64,000 nucleotides of DNA, taken from NCBI GenBank assembly GCA_030159075.1, contig BROG01000469.1:126001-190000 (forward strand), read 5' to 3'. Position 1 is the stretch's first letter. Each line of letters begins with the position of its first letter. Positions 1 to 11,257 of this stretch are shown one piece after another. This stretch comes from Atrina japonica (Eukaryota > Mollusca > Bivalvia > Pterioida > Pinnidae). The position numbers and the translations under genes were made by a program. The notes beneath the pieces are model-generated. The model searched no databases. It worked only from the letters and a program-made list of their open reading frames with translations, and had not been told where the DNA came from.

Positions 1-1102
1 GTCATGAGTATTTCGGATGTGACTGAAAACCGAGGTCCTGTGTCGAGGAAGGCGCGGCATGTAGAAGAACTCTTACTGCATTGGCGTTAATCTATAGCAC
101 AAGGCAAAATTTGTAGAACTTCGTCTTATGGTGGTGGCATTTCAGTATAAGTGAATGTTTTATGGGATATAAAACAACATTCATACAAACAAACGAAGGG
201 GTTGTTTGAAGGAGGTTCCCTTGTATCGTGGTAAAAGATTTTTTACTCTCACAGCAAGGTCAAGTTTGTTTGGTCATGTGAACTCAAGTGTGTACTAGTT
301 ATGTGAAATTAAGGAAATAACTGGCAAAGTAGTTACGTGTTCATTAAACCTTATTTTCAAGAATACGACAACCATTTTAAGAAATGTGGTACCATTTTTT
401 ATATATATTTATATAATTTAATATTTTTTTTAAAAAGATAATCCTGCCAATCTTGCAACATTTTTATCAAGAGTCTTTTGGAAAACATTGCTGCAATGAT
501 TTGTCATTGATAATAGATATAAAAAAATTACGTCATGGTGGAGGATAAAAATAAAAAATTACCGTCATATTATGATAAAGGACTATATTATACAAATATA
601 CATATATTATGAATAAATTGATTTTGTTTTGTAGCCTATTTCATTTTCGAAATTAACTCCTAATACTACTACCTTGTATATATTACTAATAATACGTTAA
701 ACAACAACAAACAAAAAGACTAATAATACCAATTATTCTCTTGATGAAATTGAATATATCCATGATGTCCTTTCGTCCCTCGTATGTCCGCCTAATAATA
801 TGTCCGATGAGACCCATGTTCGTCCGTCAATATCTACGGACATTTTCAATGAGTAAGTTTATGTGAAACACATATCACATCTATATTGTTAGATTAAAAA
901 GATTATACGCGCAACTGTTGCAGACTATTATTAGAATTATTTCCTTTCTGAAACACTTGAGAGTACCTTCAAGTCATCAACGGACATGTTTTCTACACCT
1001 AATTCGGGATTGTAGCATGGTCATAAACAATGTCTTTAACTTCATTCGAAACCTGCTCACGGTTTTGCTGCCTAATATCTGTAATTCCGTTACCCTAATA
1101 AC
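1..1102. other. No gene recognised
   Basis: AT-rich sequence with short A/T tracts. No splice-supported coding segment, RNA gene or clear repeat structure was seen. Confidence 0.5.
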
Positions 1103-1339
<237 letters not shown>

Positions 1340-1520
1340 ATATGAATTAAGATACGATATGCAAAGATACACCGCATGCGCATATGTTCAAACATTCCTT
1401 TGATGTTTCTTGAATTTCTTTCAAAAAATTATTATCTAGTAATTGTGCATCTTCTATCAAATTACCCAAAAGAATATTCCCTTATTTGGTGTATCTATCA
1501 CCAAATGTAGATAATCTGTT

Positions 1521-2575
1521 AAAAATATAAAAATATCAGATACCAAAGTAAATTTTTTTAGGATGTCCAGGATATGCATACAAATCTGATAAAAATGGAC
1601 AAACACGGACCTTTGGAAACCAAGAGGTGGGATCAGGTGCCATGGAGAAGTAAACACCCCTTGTCGACTGGTAACACCCGCCGTAAGTCCACAGTCAAAT
1701 CCACATGAAATTCGTGAGGAACGAATCCTTGTCACAATTGGTGCAGACGTCTCAACAACTGCCAACGAAAAGGCAACTCAATATTTTACTTAATGAAACA
1801 GAGTAACCGCAAATAAGATTATTATGCCGACCGTAAAATTTGCGGAACGTTGACATTTAACGCGGTTTTCGATATCCCTGTGTCAATAATTTGTCGGTGA
1901 GTAGTTTACATCTGTATATGAAATTTTCTTAATTATGTTGATCACGCGCTGGCATATCGGATCTTTTGTGAAATATAAACTCTATATGCGGGTGACTGTG
2001 GGATATTACTACTTAAATGTGGAAAATTGACGATTAGAAAGTCGAAATCGTCGCGTTTGTCGAATAAATTAGTTGCCAATCTCCAGTCTTTGTCTATGGT
2101 AAGTAAAATGTCTAAGTATGCAACGTGTGTGCTTGATTCTGTTGTATATTTAATTTCTAGTTCGCTGAGATATATCGCATTAATATATGTTTGAAAATTG
2201 TCATTATTAATTGACAAAACGTCGTCGATATATCTAAATGTCAAATAAATGGACACCGCTAGCTTTTTCTTCTTTTGACTCAGCAGTTTCTGAATGAATT
2301 CTTCTTCGTATGAATAAAGGAACAGGTCGGCCAAAAAAGGGGCACAATTTGTTATCATAGGGATGCCGAAATTGTGTTGAAAGACAACATCTCTGAACAT
2401 TACAAATATATTGTCTATTCGAAATTCCGGCATATTTTTATATCAACTTCGGCGTATTTATGTGTAGAATCAGAGTGGTGTTGGACAAAATAAGTATCAT
2501 GATAACCAGTCACTAGATATCTTAATTTTTGGGTAACAACTTTAGTGACAAAAGAGTTGTCTACAATACTAAAAT
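1521..2575 (-). pseudogene. Family A reverse-transcriptase retroelement, broken copy with 3' tail
   Basis: The minus strand encodes a reverse-transcriptase palm from 2433 to 1942: IDNIFVMFRDVVFQ, GIPMITNCAPFLADLFLYSY, the catalytic FRYIDDVLS, a conserved SYLD-like segment (VAYLDILL), then KRDDFDF and SSNIPQSPAYRVYIS. In the other copies GIPMI is GIPMG. The frame breaks near 2440 and again at the stop near 1942, so it is dead. Homology to the copy at 60080-61052 extends upstream to about 2575 and downstream through the shared tail to about 1521. No integrase or GIY-YIG domain was seen. Family A resembles non-LTR or Penelope-like elements in order of motifs, but I cannot assign it to a named clade. 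Confidence 0.8.
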
Positions 2576-2807
2576 GCCCCTAAAGAGTAAAGAGTAGAGA
2601 AGTCGTATGTTTTGATACTATGAATTTGAGAAAAAATGTGTGTCTTCATATTTTCTAAAAGCTCTTTAGAATTTTTAAGTACCCAAATTTCATTCGCATT
2701 CTATATAAACCTATAATAATATGTAAAAAAAAAATTATTATATGTCGCTTCCAAACACAATGTCAAGGTTTATTTGACTATTGGTATATCTATTTTGTCG
2801 TATTGTA

Positions 2808-3130
2808 ATGGACTTTGAGTTTCAATTATCCATTTTACTTCATTGTCATTGTCTGATACACATTCGATGACGAGGCGCAGAGTAACCTTTTGATTATCAT
2901 ACTTATGATTCTACTTACGTTTCCGTTATGACAAGCTACAAGGGGGAAACGTTGTATTCCTCACTGGATACTTTCGTATGTATGGTGACAAGAAGGAACG
3001 ATTACTCTAGTCAATGGAATTGTTATGTATGCTGTATTACCTATAAATTTAAATTTAAAATTATTCAGGTCAATAGAGGGTTCGCTGTTGTGTCTTTCAG
3101 TGTTCAGTTCTTTCATTTTCATACCAGTAT
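2808..3130 (+). repeat. Dispersed repeat, copy 1 (partner at 15160-15410)
   Basis: The segment with CAGAGTAACCTTTTGATTAT, a following GATTCTACT, CTCACTGGAT and GTGACAAGAAGGAA recurs in the same order and orientation near 15186-15310. The copies differ by substitutions and small indels. No coding capacity is evident; the class is unknown. Confidence 0.6.
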
Positions 3131-5330
3131 CTGATATTCATGAAACAGCTGTTTATTTATACTAAAGTAATATTTCAATTGAATAGAACCATTTACATTC
3201 TAAATTTCCCAAAAGTTTAAATGTTAATCCTTTTGGTCATATATCATACCGATTTTTGTTCTAAATATTCTAATTTTTGCTACAGTTAGCGATGTCCAAG
3301 TATATCTGTTCTAATAATGACACGTCAAGAAATACCAAAACATTTTATGTATATCCTAATTACTTTTGATCCGTTACCGGATACTTCTTGCTTATGTTTG
3401 TTGTCTATGGCAAAGTATTTGTCAGATTCTAATTATTGTTTTACTTCAGATTTTAAACCAGCAAATACGTTCGATATATTACCGGTTGTTCTTTCAATGT
3501 GTAAATAAACTTTATCTTAGCATTGTTCAATCAGATATTTTCTAGGCACACTTTGAAAATAAATATAGTTTATCAAATACACCGAATCGGTCCAAAAAGA
3601 AATTTTGATTGTTGATGATGCCACATTAGTTTAAATAATTGGTAAGAACTTTCCAAAGAATATGAATTGAGTTTTATGGATTTTCCTATGGTAGTATATA
3701 AATATAGATATTTTGGTGGAGAGCCGTATGTTTCTGCAAACAAAAATGGTTTTTTAGCTTTAGATTTTATGTCTTTTAATTTTTTTTGGTTTTGGTCTTA
3801 TTTAGAATTGAATCAAAATATTTCCCCAGTTCTAAATTCGCATCAGCTAAGTCTTTTTTTCTGTAAGACTTTTCTCATATGCAACTAGTTTCTCAATTTC
3901 TATTTCCAACTTTCCATTTTCTGTTTGAACTTGCAATATACTGAGAAATCCATTAAATTGTGTCTTTTTCAGCCTAATGTTCAAAACCTTCTCATCGCCA
4001 TGTTTGTCCTCCAGTATTGTCATTAAATGTTGAATTATGTTTTATTGATTCTCCTTTAACACCAGAACCTTTATTTGCTTCTTTATTGTTTTGAGACCAA
4101 ATATGGTTTAGTATATTTTAATCCATAATATCCTAGTACTGTTCATGTTAGATACTTCTTATGACTTCTTACCCTTTCGACATTCTTGCTTGTTAATATA
4201 AAAATAATTGCACATAGCGAACAATATATTTTAGCGATCAAATTTAGGATGGCAATATTTGTAAAATGACAATACTACAGATATTTCGTTCATTAACTTT
4301 CTTTTCAAGTTATTTTTTCATAGATAAGGGAGAACAGTATTCATAAATATAATTTTACACTGATTGAATTTGCCAGAGTTATTCCCCTTCTTCAGCCATA
4401 TTGTTGGTCAACAGTCTAAGTTTTCCTCTTTGTAAAATCTCATTGTGTTACCCTAAATTAGTGAAAGAGACATCATTTTTATAGATTAATTGAAGTTTAA
4501 AATAAATATTTTTACCAAAATTACTACGCCAGAATACTTCACTGAATACGGGCGATTTATGAAAGTACATGTCCCATAGAAGATGACCGTTTAAGATAAA
4601 AAAAACACACACAAATATTTCTTCTTTCATATTTTAGTTGTATTCTGGAATGACGAAAAGATTAAAGGTTATTCTTATAAACTGTACATCAAAGAGTTAT
4701 CTTTCTTTAGATACTTGCTAGAACAACAACTTTTGAACCACTGCGGTTTGAAAAAGATCATCCATTTTTTTCCACTCCTGTACTTATTTTCTGTCTGCTT
4801 ATATTTCACTTTCTATGATATTAGGTACAAAATTCTTCCAAATTCAGTCTGATTATAATTTATTATTAGTGTAATTTAATTTGATTTAGTTACAGTCCGA
4901 TCTTTAGTTGTTACATATGTAACACTAGGAGGTTCGGGAGGAAAATACTTTTATTTAAATATTAACTTGAAATAAATATAAACAGATAATAACATTGATG
5001 TGCCCTGATATAAAATATAACATGCACTACATACATTGCATGTGAGAAATGCGGGTAGTGGATTACATTACATCATGAAATTTATGTTTCGGACAAACAA
5101 GTTACCAAAACATTTTTATCAAATTTAATAATAAGGGTTTAAATATGAATGTAGAAATTGATTTTTGGGTACTGTTTTAGCAACAAGGTTACATAGGTCA
5201 TTATCTGTCAAAGTCATCCTTGGTCAACAAATTTCGGCATTTTCGAATGTAATGTTAAATAATATAACGTACTAAAACTGCACTATTTAAGATGGTGTCA
5301 AAAGGTTACAAAAGGTAAAACTTTGACAGA
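3131..5330. other. No gene recognised
   Basis: AT-rich sequence with many short frames, none with a family signature or splice support. I see no structured repeat in it. Confidence 0.45.
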
Positions 5331-5339
5331 TTTTGATTG

Positions 5340-5575
5340 GTACGGCACCTGTATTTCTCTGGTTCTTTTTCGGTTACAAAACGGGAGAAGCTTCTAGTAT
5401 TCTGGTGTTCTACGTTGTTCGTAATTGACATTCGTATATAAGCATCGGGATTTTAAGGTCTCAAAAGGAGAGAGAGACCGCCATTTTGACACAAGCTACT
5501 GTCGCCTGATTGATGTCACACTTGACGTAAAATAAAAACTATACGATCACTAGGTGAGTTATTGATTCCTTGTGG
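5340..5575 (+). repeat. Possible 5' LTR region of the gag element
   Basis: Upstream of the gag remnant there is a TATA-like GTATATAAGC near 5433, an AATAAA near 5532 and a segment ending GTGGGTTACA near 5581. That end segment (GAGTTATTGATTCCTTGTGG and following bases) recurs almost exactly at 7217-7242 directly after the gag remnant, as expected for the ends of two LTRs. The left border is not defined. Confidence 0.3.
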
Positions 5576-6074
5576 GTTACAAGAATCGATTTGGTAAAGT
5601 GACCTGGATATAAAGGTGAGACTTTTACTTTTCTCAGTACTCTATTAATTTCGACCACAATTTGTAAAACTTTTATTTTTAACGAACTCTAAAACTTTAA
5701 CTTTCTACTTTGCAGTCAAACATTATATATTTTATATTTTAAAACATATCTTAATAGTTTTACAACACAAAACTCATTCTGAATTAAAATAAACATTTAA
5801 AACTTTGTTTAAGCAATATTGATAAAACTTTGATAGGGCGAAAACTTTGTTAACTTTTTTAATAGTTTAGGTACAACAGACAGACATTGGTTAATTTTAG
5901 AAAAACCCTAATAATTCAAAGTAACTTACTATATAATATAGATATATATAAAACAAACAATTCAAAACAAAATCTGAGATTTTTAACAATCTATTTAAAA
6001 TTAAGATAGCAGAAAGCAGAAGTGAAATTAAATTAGAAGATATTTCCTAATAGGTAGAAGATATAGAGCACGAA

Positions 6075-7211
6075 ATGTATAGACAGGATTTAAATGAAAC
6101 TAAAAGGAAAAGCTTAAATCAAACTGAAACCGACAATAATGAATCAGATTGCAAATATCACAGTTTGTCAGAAGGATTTGGACATACAAATACAGAGAAT
6201 AAAAATGATAATGAAGAGTAACAAATATTTGATAAGATAATGAAACAATTTTCAAATATGGCTAGTGCTATGGTAAGATCTGTGCATCAGGTGATTAAAA
6301 ACTTCTCGGGTAAACCGGCAGATTTCAAAACTTGGATTTCAGATATTGAAAGATATGCTAACTTAGTAGAGCTAACTGCTACTAAGTGTAGCCTTAGTGA
6401 CATGTTCAGGGGCAGTAGCAGATTTTATTAGGAGATATTTGATAGAAGAAAGTAATGAAAATTTACCCAGTTGGGGGACCTCAATTACTAAAGGAGAAGT
6501 TTTGGGAAATTACAAATAGGAGGCAGGCATTGGTAAAATTACGAAATTCAAAGCAGAAAACAGATGAATCTGTACAAATATTTGGGGAAAGACTAATTCA
6601 GACATCTGAAGATGCCTATACATCAGGGCAAAGAAAAAACCAAAAATACAAAAAGTTAATTGAACAGTGGTTATTCTTAGACGGATTCGGCTATACACTT
6701 TTAGAGATATTATTTGGCCTTGTATGATACGAATTTATCTTTAGAAAATACACATACTTTTTCAAATTGGAGCTCAACTGATGAAGTCTAATTGACAGAA
6801 ACGATATCGTCTTGAGCATTATAACTTTGGTATTTTGTTTATAATATTGATAGATATTTTTTGTAAGGGTGTAACATTTGACTATCTGAAAATGAAATTT
6901 ATTAGGAAAGAACCAGCAACTTTAGACGCTGCTGTCAAAGTAGAAAAACGTCAGCAAATTATCAGGGATCAAATTCCATTAACTTTAGAAAATTCGCAAA
7001 ATTTAATCAGATTGAGCACAGAAAAAGATGATAGAGATATTCAGACAACGGAAGTCGATAATTTACGAAATAAATTATGTAAAACTTGTATGACGAAAGG
7101 TTATACTACTCAAAATTGTCCCAGAAATGTAGACGTAAATGCCAAGGACGAATCTGACCGTGACGATAGTGACAACGACGATAGTGACAATGACGATAAC
7201 CCACAAACATC
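6075..7211 (+). pseudogene. Decayed LTR-retrotransposon gag-like gene
   Basis: Translation from ATG 6075 is acidic and polar. After an in-frame stop near 6218 it continues as FSGKPADFKTWISDIERYAN, a capsid-type start typical of retrotransposon Gag. Frame shifts near 6410-6470 lead to EKFWEITNRRQALVKLRN and ESVQIFGERL, then after an insertion at about 6769-6850 to EPATLDAAVKVEKRQQIIRD and a zinc-knuckle-like CKTCMTKGYTTQNC where Tyr replaces the usual His. An Asp-rich tail follows. No protease, reverse transcriptase or integrase lies downstream; the coding part ends at a short repeat of the LTR-like end near 7217. The Gag call rests on the capsid-like and zinc-knuckle-like segments. Confidence 0.65.
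6769..6850 (+). ncRNA. Short repeat with hammerhead ribozyme core, copy 1
   Basis: Stem I is GCTCAA (6772-6777) with TTGAGC (6812-6817). The core is CTGATGA (6778-6784) and GAAA (6798-6801); stem II is GTC/GAC with an A-A mismatch at its base; stem III is ACG/CGT around an ATAT loop, ending in the GUC cleavage triplet (cleavage expected after 6811). All invariant positions of a type I hammerhead with a minimal helix III are present. It interrupts the gag remnant, and relatives lie at 56648-56725 and 59720-59810. Activity is unproven, and the stem II mismatch would weaken it. Confidence 0.6.
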
Positions 7212-7216
7212 ACGAG

Positions 7217-7242
7217 CTGAGTTATTGATTCTTTCTGGGTTA
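7217..7242 (+). repeat. Second copy of LTR-like end
   Basis: Repeats the 5549-5581 segment, ending in GGGTTACA. Its position directly after the gag remnant suggests an internal deletion that joined gag to the last bases of a 3' LTR. Confidence 0.35.
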
Positions 7243-7589
7243 CATATATAATAAAAATGTTATTCTCTACGAATGTTTAGATTGCTGAACTAGGATAAGG
7301 GATAGATATTTTATATATCTAACACCATTAGTATGTATGTATATATTTTTTCAAGCATATATAAATCTGTATATGCTTTGATATTGTCTGTAAATCATTT
7401 ACACATTACCATAACCAAAAATGTACCATGATTTGTTTACATGCACATCATAGCACGAGGTATGTCATCCTTAGTCAAAATGTGTTTGCAGGTGCGAGAA
7501 AGTTTTAACTCATCACTTTGTATCTGTACCACTCATTTCACACATTATCACCCGTAATTCATTTCAATTTGTGTCCAATCTCGTTTGTA
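7243..7589. other. No gene recognised
   Basis: AT-rich sequence without recognisable coding or repeat structure. Confidence 0.4.
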
Positions 7590-7815
7590 GTTTGTAAATG
7601 CTTTTCGTGTTGACATATTTGTTGCTTGACCTTTTCACCAAATCGGACCTTTTCACCGAACTCGGAAGTTTTCTATGGAACATTTCGGGTGAGGATCTTT
7701 CCGGACACCTGGTCCTATCCCGTTTGGGATTCGCAATTGTTCTTCATGTTGAGACCATTTACATATCTAATTTGTCGTATTCTAGTGCCGTTGATTTTCG
7801 ATTATTCATTGGTAT
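7590..7815 (+). mobile_element. Family B retroelement 3' tail
   Basis: The sequence with ATCGGACCTTTTCACCGAA, CTGGTCCTATCCCGTTTGGG and TTGAGACCATTTA is the reverse complement counterpart of the tails at 34143-34340 and 50775-51062. Open frames over it are not conserved. The 5' part of the element is absent. Confidence 0.6.
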
Positions 7816-8126
7816 TTCTTCATTTTTACTTCATTCGCAATATGATTTAAACTGATGTAGAAATATTCCCTTGAATGCATACCCAAAGTCAACAGAAGCA
7901 GTTGGGCCGTCATTATATATGTTAACTCCCCAAACCATAAACAAAACGTTATTGTTCAGGAATATTCTGGGTTCAAGTGGGAAAGTTTTAGATTTAGTTT
8001 AGGTGAGCAGTATTCTATGAACTGAGACACTCTTTTAAATCTAAAAAAACAATCGAAAGATTTATGAAGTCAAAATATACATGTGTTAGATTTCAATTAG
8101 AGTTCCTATTCAATATAATATGCAAA

Positions 8127-8275
8127 GTATGGTGTTGGTGTGACCGGTCAACAATGGATGCATAATCCTCCATGGCATCTGATCCCACCTTTTTGTCTAA
8201 TATTCAGCAGATTTTTTATATTTGTCTCCTGCACATTCTGAAGACTAAAACTTCGGTAGCTGTGATTTTTAATAG
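8127..8275 (+). mobile_element. Family A retroelement tail fragment
   Basis: Carries GTGTGACCGGTCAACA, CCTCCATGGCATCTGATCCC and CTTCGGTAGCTGTGATTTTT, matching the family A 3' tail with many differences. Confidence 0.6.
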
Positions 8276-8509
8276 ATATGTTGAACAACAACAAAAAATA
8301 ATAATAATAATAAAAAATAAAAAAAATAAAAAACCAACCAGCAATATCGTTCGATCAAGATATTGAAAAAGCAAAGGAACTTTCTACAATATGTTTTCCC
8401 ATCGACCATTCACGGGTTGTACCTCAATGGTGATATATAACACATTAAATAAACACCTAAATGATCTTATGTTGTTTTAAGTCATTAATGCACCATTGAG
8501 TACCGTGTA

Positions 8510-8641
8510 TGACTCGCTAAAATCACAGTAATGAGTTAAACCTAGTTTTTCTCAGTTAAACCAGATAATGTGGATTGTTGAGAAAAACGAGGTTTAACTG
8601 AAAAATTATATTTAAATTATTAATGTGAATTTGGCAAGCCA
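8510..8641. mobile_element. TA-flanked MITE of the ACGCCAAAATCAC family, 132 bp
   Basis: Ends TGACTCGCTAAAATCACAGT and ...GTGAATTTGGCAAGCCA are imperfect inverted repeats. It is flanked by TA at 8508-8509 and 8642-8643, a likely target duplication. The interior has inverted AACCTAGTTTTTCTC-like blocks. No coding capacity. Confidence 0.65.
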
Positions 8642-8984
8642 TAATCGTGTACAAGATATATTGACTGTCTAATAAGTTGATGCGATGTGTGTTTTGTACT
8701 TTCATGCATTCCATGTATAGATAAGAAAATGTCAACAGATATTGTAGTAATGTATATTACACAAGTATAGGCTTCTGGGATTTTTATATGTTTGATCAGG
8801 TGTCATGAAGGGGTAGCCTCACCTGCCAACCGGTGTAATTCGCCATGAAGTTATAGTCAAATAGACGTTATAAAGAAGGTAAAACGCCAGGTTACAATAT
8901 GTGTAGACCACGCGTAGTAAACAATAAGATTAAGAGGGTGTTACGTATTAATAATGCCGACCTCAAATAAGAAAGTTCAAAGAC

Positions 8985-9140
8985 ATGCAGGGGATGCTTA
9001 CTCCTCCATGGCACCTGATCCCACCTCTTGGTTTCCAGAGGTCCGTGTTTGTCCATTTTTACCGGATTTGTGTCTGTGTCCTGGACATCCTATTGATTTA
9101 TACTTTGGTATCTGAGATTTTTATATTTCATGTTTCTTGG
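8985..9140 (+). mobile_element. Family A retroelement tail fragment
   Basis: Close match to the family A tail: GGGGATGCTTACTCCTCCAT, GGTTTCCAGAGGTCCGTGTT and TACTTTGGTATCTGAGATTT in order. 5' truncated. Confidence 0.75.
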
Positions 9141-9535
9141 GTGACAACATTATGATATACTTCCGTTCCATGATTGTTGAATACTTCCCAAAACCTTCTC
9201 ATAACTAAGACAATTTGACTTTAACGCATCCTCATAATTTGTCTGTAGTTTAAAACGGTTCAGTGCTTATATTTACGTCTTCAAAACCGGTGACATTTTT
9301 TTCCATCAACATAATTCAATTGCCTTATCTAATCGTCTTCGCACATCTGGAGCAGCAAACAACCAAAACACTTGCCGTCAGTGAGTGCATTTAGAATTGA
9401 GATGGCAGTTTATGAGCTGACGAAGTAACACTGACGTTTATAATATTATGTTTTAGCACAGGAAGGAAAACAAAAAATGTCATCTAAACAGCTTATATTT
9501 TCATGATAAATGTAAACTACATACTGTAAACATAT

Positions 9536-9866
9536 TGTAACAAGGGTATCAGGAATTGCGTTTTATGTCAAATTACCGCAAATTTTCGGTCGCTGTAATA
9601 GCCTTGTTTGCATATACTCGGTTTCACTTAATTATATGTTGAGTTACCTGTTTGATAGCGGTTGTTGAGTCGTCTGTAGAAATTACGAGAACGATTTATT
9701 CCCCACTTATTTCATATGAATTTGACTGTGGACTGACGGCGGATGTGACCGGTCAACAGGATATGTTTGCTCCTCCATGGCGTTTGATCCCACTTCTGGA
9801 TTTCCAGAGGTCCATATTGTCCCATATTCACCAAATTTTTAGATTGTCTCCAGGAAATCCTATAGA
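9536..9866 (+). mobile_element. Family A retroelement, C-terminal and tail fragment
   Basis: Begins with the decayed C-terminal reverse-transcriptase region (as at 60700-60830) and runs into the tail (CTGTGGACTGACGGCGGATG, CCTCCATGGCGTTTGATCCC). It meets an opposite copy tail-to-tail near 9866. Confidence 0.7.
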
Positions 9867-10203
9867 TATCAAAAATCTCAGATACCAAAGTATAAATCAA
9901 TAGGATGTCCAGGACATAGATACAAATCCGGTAAAAATGGACAAACACGGACCTCTGGAAACCAAGAGGTGGGATCAGGTGCCATGGAGGAGTAAGTATC
10001 CCCTGTCGACCGGTCACACCCGCCGTGAGTCCACAGTCAAGTCCAATGAAACACGTGAGGAGTGTATCCTCGTCACAATTGATACAGACGTCTCAACAAC
10101 CGCCAACGAAAAGGCAACTCAACATTTCACTTAGTGAAACAGAGTACTCGCAAACAAGACTATTATACCGACCATAAAATTTGCGGAACGTTGACATTAA
10201 ACT
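9867..10203 (-). mobile_element. Family A retroelement tail, inverted partner
   Basis: Minus-strand copy from CAGATACCAAAGTATAAATC through GGTGGGATCAGGTGCCATGG and CACCCGCCGTGAGTCC to the C-terminal coding region near 10190. A further short plus-strand tail end (GGTATCTGTGATTTTCATAT) follows at about 10210, so three copies meet here. Confidence 0.75.
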
Positions 10204-10235
10204 GATACTAAGGTATCTGTGATTTTCATATTTAA

Positions 10236-10680
10236 CAAGGCGATATTTCTTTGGTCATTGGCACAGTTACTTTGAAGGTCGGTCTCAAGAGACTACATAT
10301 AAATCGTCTGTTAGAAATCCCAGCATATGATTGCCAGTACAGCGTTCTTGACTTTGAAATAAAATTGGTGTTGGGCCAAAACGACCCTGCTCCATTTACG
10401 TTATACGGTAAAACCTTCTTTATTAACCACCTGTGTGTAAATACCGCCCTGGTCACTAAAACATTTCTGATATCCCAAGTAGTACCATTTGTGTACAAAT
10501 CAATCCCTATATACAGCCGATCTCCCTATAAAGAGTGTCATTATATACAAGTTTTTTCTGTATGTTGTAGGAGCAAATCTGAGGTCTGATATTCTAAAAC
10601 AATTCTTTTCGTCGTTGGGTATGGTGTTATACATACATGTGTTCTCTTCTAATAAAATTTGCCGATAATCATGATGTATA
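10236..10680. other. No gene recognised
   Basis: Open frames of about 112 and 88 residues overlap on opposite strands here with no recognisable domain. The segment sits between retroelement tails and a MITE. Confidence 0.35.
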
Positions 10681-11257
10681 TGGCACACCAAAATCACATT
10701 AATGAGTTAAACCTATTTTTTGGGGTTAAAAATGGTTTTTCTAAAGTTAAACCTAATTTTTCTCTACTTAATCTTATTTTTCTCGTAACCCAAAATATAA
10801 GGTTTAACTGAAAAAAACTAATAATACTAACTGCAACAAAATCTCATTAATGTAATTGTGGCGCAGTTTAACCTAGCTTTTCTCACTAGGTTTTTCTCGT
10901 AAAATAGGTTTAAATCATTTTTGTGCTTTGGAGAAAATTGAGTTTTAACTCGAGTAAAACTTAGTTTAACTGAGAAAAACTAGGATTAACTGCGCCAAAA
11001 TTATATTAATACTCATTAATGTGATTTTGGCGCAGTTAAATCTAGTTTTTCTCAGTTAAACGAGGTTTTACTCGAGTTAAAACTCGATTTAACTTATTTT
11101 TGTCATTTTGGCGCAGTTAAAAATAATTTTTTACCAGTTTAACCTAGTTTTTCTCCATTTAAAGTGGGTTTATGAGAAAAAATAGGTGTAACTGGAAAAA
11201 ACTAGATTTATCTGAGAAAAACTAGGTTTAACTCATTAATGTGATTTTGGCGTGCCA
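10681..11257. mobile_element. Large MITE of the ACGCCAAAATCAC family, 577 bp
   Basis: Starts TGGCACACCAAAATCACATT and ends ...AATGTGATTTTGGCGTGCCA, near-perfect inverted ends. TA precedes the left end; the right flank is AAG. The interior repeats GGCGCAGTTAAA and CTAGTTTTTCTC blocks several times in both orientations, as if several shorter elements had fused or expanded. Confidence 0.7.

Noticed and set aside
10232..10589. Overlapping plus (112 aa) and minus (88 aa) open frames
   Set aside because: No motif, no splice support, and they sit between retroelement tails; probably chance frames in decayed repeat DNA.
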